Of a DNA stretch of 52,332 nucleotides, positions 50,126 to 52,332 are shown in pieces. The stretch covers positions 1-52,332 of the forward strand of contig JAEDJP010000001.1 in assembly GCA_016296285.1 (NCBI GenBank). Reading direction: 5' to 3'. The stretch is from Bacilli bacterium (GTDB taxonomy: Bacteria > Bacillota_I > Bacilli_A > RFN20 > CAG-826). Each line of letters begins with the position of its first letter. Within the stretch, counting starts at the first letter, position 1. A model generated the notes under the pieces. That model was not told where the DNA came from, did no database searches, and saw only the letters and a list, made by a program, of their open reading frames with translations. The position numbers and the translations under genes were made by a program.

Positions 50126-51388
50126 TTACTTTTTGGACTGCTCCGTATCCGGGATGAGACCAATCGATTTTTCATCCATCACCTTTGTTTTAAAAGACAT
50201 TTCAAGCAAGGTCTGCGCTTGAGCGGTAAATAGGGTGGAAATGGAGTTGATGACAGTCAGGATGAATGCGCCGATCAAGATGACGGCAAGGGAGACGTTT
50301 CCGATAAAGGGAAGCATCATTCCATCGAACACCCCATTGAAAGGAGGCATCATGTAGGCAACCGTGATTCCGGCAAGATAGGGGATGAACAGAAGGAGAG
50401 AATGGACGAAGGTAAGATACCATTTTGGCTCTTCGTCTTCGGTGGTGATGACGCCAAGTCCGAGGATGAGCTTACCGAGAGTTCTTTCATTGCGGAAGAG
50501 GAACTTCGGAAGAAGATTCAGAAATAGATAGGAGAGGAAAAAGGAAAGAATCAAGGCGATGTTAAGACATTTGGCTTGAGCCCCGATAGCCTCACGATAC
50601 GCAAGATAATGGGTGGAGTAGTAGGGTTCGTTCTGGATCAGGGAGTTTTCGGCATCGGTCAGCATCGTGGAATAGGCGTTGTAGAAATTGTTGAAGTAAG
50701 CCTTGCCGGTTTCATAGATAGCGTTCATCTCTTCGGCCGTGTTATCGGTCATATAGCAGAAGAGTGCTCTAGAAACATCGGTATGAAGGGCAGGGAGCTC
50801 GGTGGGATGACCGTTTTCGTCCATCAAAACCGCATCGAAGCGGAACATACCCGCGGGGAAGGAAGACTGGTAGAGAGAATTGACATAAGCGAGGGGCGTC
50901 GAGGTAAAACTGAGAATGGGAGTGCCGGAAACTTCGGCTTCCTGAGGAACGTAGACGGTGTAGAAGTGAGCGATCGAGTCGTTTTCCGGAGAAGCCTTTC
51001 CATATCTTGTCGTTTCACTGCCGTCTTCGATGACAAAGTCAGGATACTGGGCGTTACCGAACTTCTCATAGGACCATAGGATGGCTCTGTTGATGTTTTC
51101 GATAACGATGATTTCATCGGACTTTCTGGTGGTTTTCTCTTCATCGACGAAGGAAACCAATCCGGAAGCTTCCGCATAATGGTTGTAATAGACAATCTCC
51201 TCTTCCACTTTGGCCGTTGCCTGCTGATAGGAGGCAGTCCCCCTGGCTATCGGAGCAGCCCCAAGGAAGAGAAGACTCGCACCAACTAAGACAATGGAAA
51301 AATCGATGAAGAAAGACGCAAAACGCTTCCCCGGCTTTACCGGGAAAGCGTTGCTGAGATCATAGGTATGTTCTTTGAATAATCCCAT
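50126..51388 (-). CDS. RDD-like membrane protein with large extracytoplasmic domain (second copy)
   Basis: A 420-residue homologue of the protein at 7554-8933. First helix with KRFASFFIDFSIVLVG (about 21-42), a polar domain of about 230 residues, then several hydrophobic helices from about 275. The homologous block after the outside domain reads PKFLFRNERTLGKLILGLGV, equivalent to the PSLLFKNGETLGLFLRKG of the first copy. The tail ends EMSFKTKVMDEKS. No strong ribosome binding site is seen, and the start follows the preceding gene by 26 bases, so coupling to it is likely. The function is unknown, but it again sits beside a sugar ABC importer. Confidence 0.72.
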   Translation of the reverse strand: MGLFKEHTYDLSNAFPVKPGKRFASFFIDFSIVLVGASLLFLGAAPIARGTASYQQATAKVEEEIVYYNHYAEASGLVSFVDEEKTTRKSDEIIVIENINRAILWSYEKFGNAQYPDFVIEDGSETTRYGKASPENDSIAHFYTVYVPQEAEVSGTPILSFTSTPLAYVNSLYQSSFPAGMFRFDAVLMDENGHPTELPALHTDVSRALFCYMTDNTAEEMNAIYETGKAYFNNFYNAYSTMLTDAENSLIQNEPYYSTHYLAYREAIGAQAKCLNIALILSFFLSYLFLNLLPKFLFRNERTLGKLILGLGVITTEDEEPKWYLTFVHSLLLFIPYLAGITVAYMMPPFNGVFDGMMLPFIGNVSLAVILIGAFILTVINSISTLFTAQAQTLLEMSFKTKVMDEKSIGLIPDTEQSKK

Positions 51389-51414
51389 TGAATAGCGTTC
51401 GTGTTTTTGTGGTT

Positions 51415-52332
51415 TTAGGCCGCGTCCTCAGTCCAGGTGGAGATGTAGACAGGTTCCGTGATGGCGGCGATTTCGGCATCAATAGCAGCAGCATCGGTAT
51501 TGACCTTGTAGGCGGAGAAGGTGACATCGGAGTTGAATTCGAAGAAACCGACCTGAGAAGGGACAGCCGTGTAATGATCACCATCGAGGACACCAAAGAG
51601 GTCTTCAAGGGTCGTCATGGAAGCAGCATACTGGCCATTGACGAAGAAGTGGAAGTCGAAGCCCTTACGAATCATCTTAAGGGTGATGGAATCTTCAATC
51701 TGAATGGCAGGATCAACATTGTAGAGAGCATCCTGATGTCTGGCAGTGGTATCTGGGACACCGGGGTTCCAGGCCCAATTGGCGCCGTTTTGAACTTCGC
51801 AGACACCAATCTTATCCCATTCGAGACTTTCGTGGCAGTTTTCAATGTTCAAGAAGTAATAGAGACTGTTGGACGGAGAATCCGGAGTGTGCTCAGCGGT
51901 GGAAGCGAACATACCGATCTTCGGCCAGATTTCGTGAGAAAGGGTGGAATGATAGGTCATGGTCGTTTCGACAGAGAACTCAACGGCATCAACGCCCTTG
52001 ATGAATAAATTAGCAGTCAAGGAACCAGAGGTTCTGACATAGTAATCTTCATTTTCAGGAAGTTCCTTGGTGAAGTCATCCTGAGAAGAGATGCCGGAAA
52101 GAGTGTGATCGAAGAAGGTATCCTTGACGGTGACGTGGAAGGAGCAGCTCTTGGTGGAGTCAACCTTGGAAGTAACGGTGACGGTAGCGCTGCCAACACC
52201 GACAGCCTTCATGGTCTTGTTGATAATTTGGACGACTTCCGGATGATCGGAATCATACGTGCACTGCTTATCCTTGGTCGTCAAGGAACCATTGCCTTCG
52301 ATCGTGTAGTAGTTCTGAAGCAACTGAACATC
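51415..52332 (-). CDS. Big2/LamG-like surface protein, partial
   Basis: The C-terminal 305 or so residues of a protein that continues beyond the right edge; the frame has no stop before the edge and begins mid-domain. It has a Big2-type Ig domain (about the first 70 residues, ending SATVTVTSKVDSTKSCSFHV) and a LamG/concanavalin-like sandwich (about 85-285, with YYFLNIENCHES and LKMIRKGFDFHFFVNGQY). It is probably a secreted or lipid-anchored glycan-binding protein. No catalytic motif is visible in the part present. Confidence 0.72.
   Translation of the reverse strand, partial: DVQLLQNYYTIEGNGSLTTKDKQCTYDSDHPEVVQIINKTMKAVGVGSATVTVTSKVDSTKSCSFHVTVKDTFFDHTLSGISSQDDFTKELPENEDYYVRTSGSLTANLFIKGVDAVEFSVETTMTYHSTLSHEIWPKIGMFASTAEHTPDSPSNSLYYFLNIENCHESLEWDKIGVCEVQNGANWAWNPGVPDTTARHQDALYNVDPAIQIEDSITLKMIRKGFDFHFFVNGQYAASMTTLEDLFGVLDGDHYTAVPSQVGFFEFNSDVTFSAYKVNTDAAAIDAEIAAITEPVYISTWTEDAA

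Overview
The window looks like a chromosomal segment of an uncultured, low-GC-type Firmicutes (Bacilli-like, monoderm, probably a gut lineage). The reasons are the ecfA1-ecfA2-ecfT-truA gene order, rplM-rpsI, a RarA/MgsA-type ATPase, strong AGGAGG ribosome binding sites, and many lipobox lipoproteins with Ser/Glu/Thr-rich linkers. TGA is used as a stop throughout, so this is not a code-4 mollicute. The exact taxon cannot be settled from the sequence alone.

Region 1 (1-5.6 kb) is a tight housekeeping operon: dCMP deaminase, a small membrane protein, the ECF vitamin-transport module, tRNA pseudouridine synthase A and a PHP phosphoesterase. A separately transcribed YebC-type regulator follows.

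Region 2 (5.8-24.9 kb) is a glycan-utilisation locus. It holds an MsmX-type ABC ATPase with two unusual inserts, an RDD-like membrane protein with a large outside domain, a divergent AraC regulator, LplB/YtcP-type permeases, an LplA-type binding lipoprotein, two GH110-like beta-helix lipoproteins, a Big2/CBM-type lipoprotein, a GH127-like enzyme and a GH78-like enzyme. It lies between truA and rplM, genes that are usually close in Firmicutes. An orphan AbiEi-like antitoxin, rplM-rpsI and a convergent cytoplasmic GH78 alpha-L-rhamnosidase follow (24.9-28.7 kb).

Region 3 (28.9-32.2 kb) has tRNA-Ile, tRNA-Val and tRNA-Thr, an HxlR regulator, rarA, a previously unlisted 50-residue ORF with its own promoter and ribosome binding site, and tRNA-Leu(TAG).

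Region 4 (32.1-36.5 kb) is a tandem island at the 3' end of tRNA-Leu. The tRNA 3' end occurs three times (to 32172, 34466 and 36477), and each interval carries one AAA_14/DUF4143 ATPase and no integrase.

Region 5 (36.5 kb to the right edge, minus strand) has visibly lower G+C and different codon choice. It is a second glycan locus: Big2/LamG-like protein, RDD-like protein, binding lipoprotein, two permeases, a second and even larger insert-bearing ATPase, a GH43 arabinanase-like lipoprotein, a two-domain GH43, an SGNH/CE6-like esterase lipoprotein, another GH43 and a decayed lipoprotein gene that ends about 110 bp from the third tRNA repeat.

Together the two loci read as complementary systems for pectic rhamnogalacturonan I or a similar arabinose/rhamnose-rich glycan (inference). 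Surface lipoproteins bind and trim the polymer, ABC importers take up oligosaccharides, and cytoplasmic GH127, GH78 and GH43 enzymes finish them. The most novel recurring element is the pairing of an insert-bearing MsmX-type ATPase with an RDD protein carrying a roughly 230-residue outside domain, seen in both loci.
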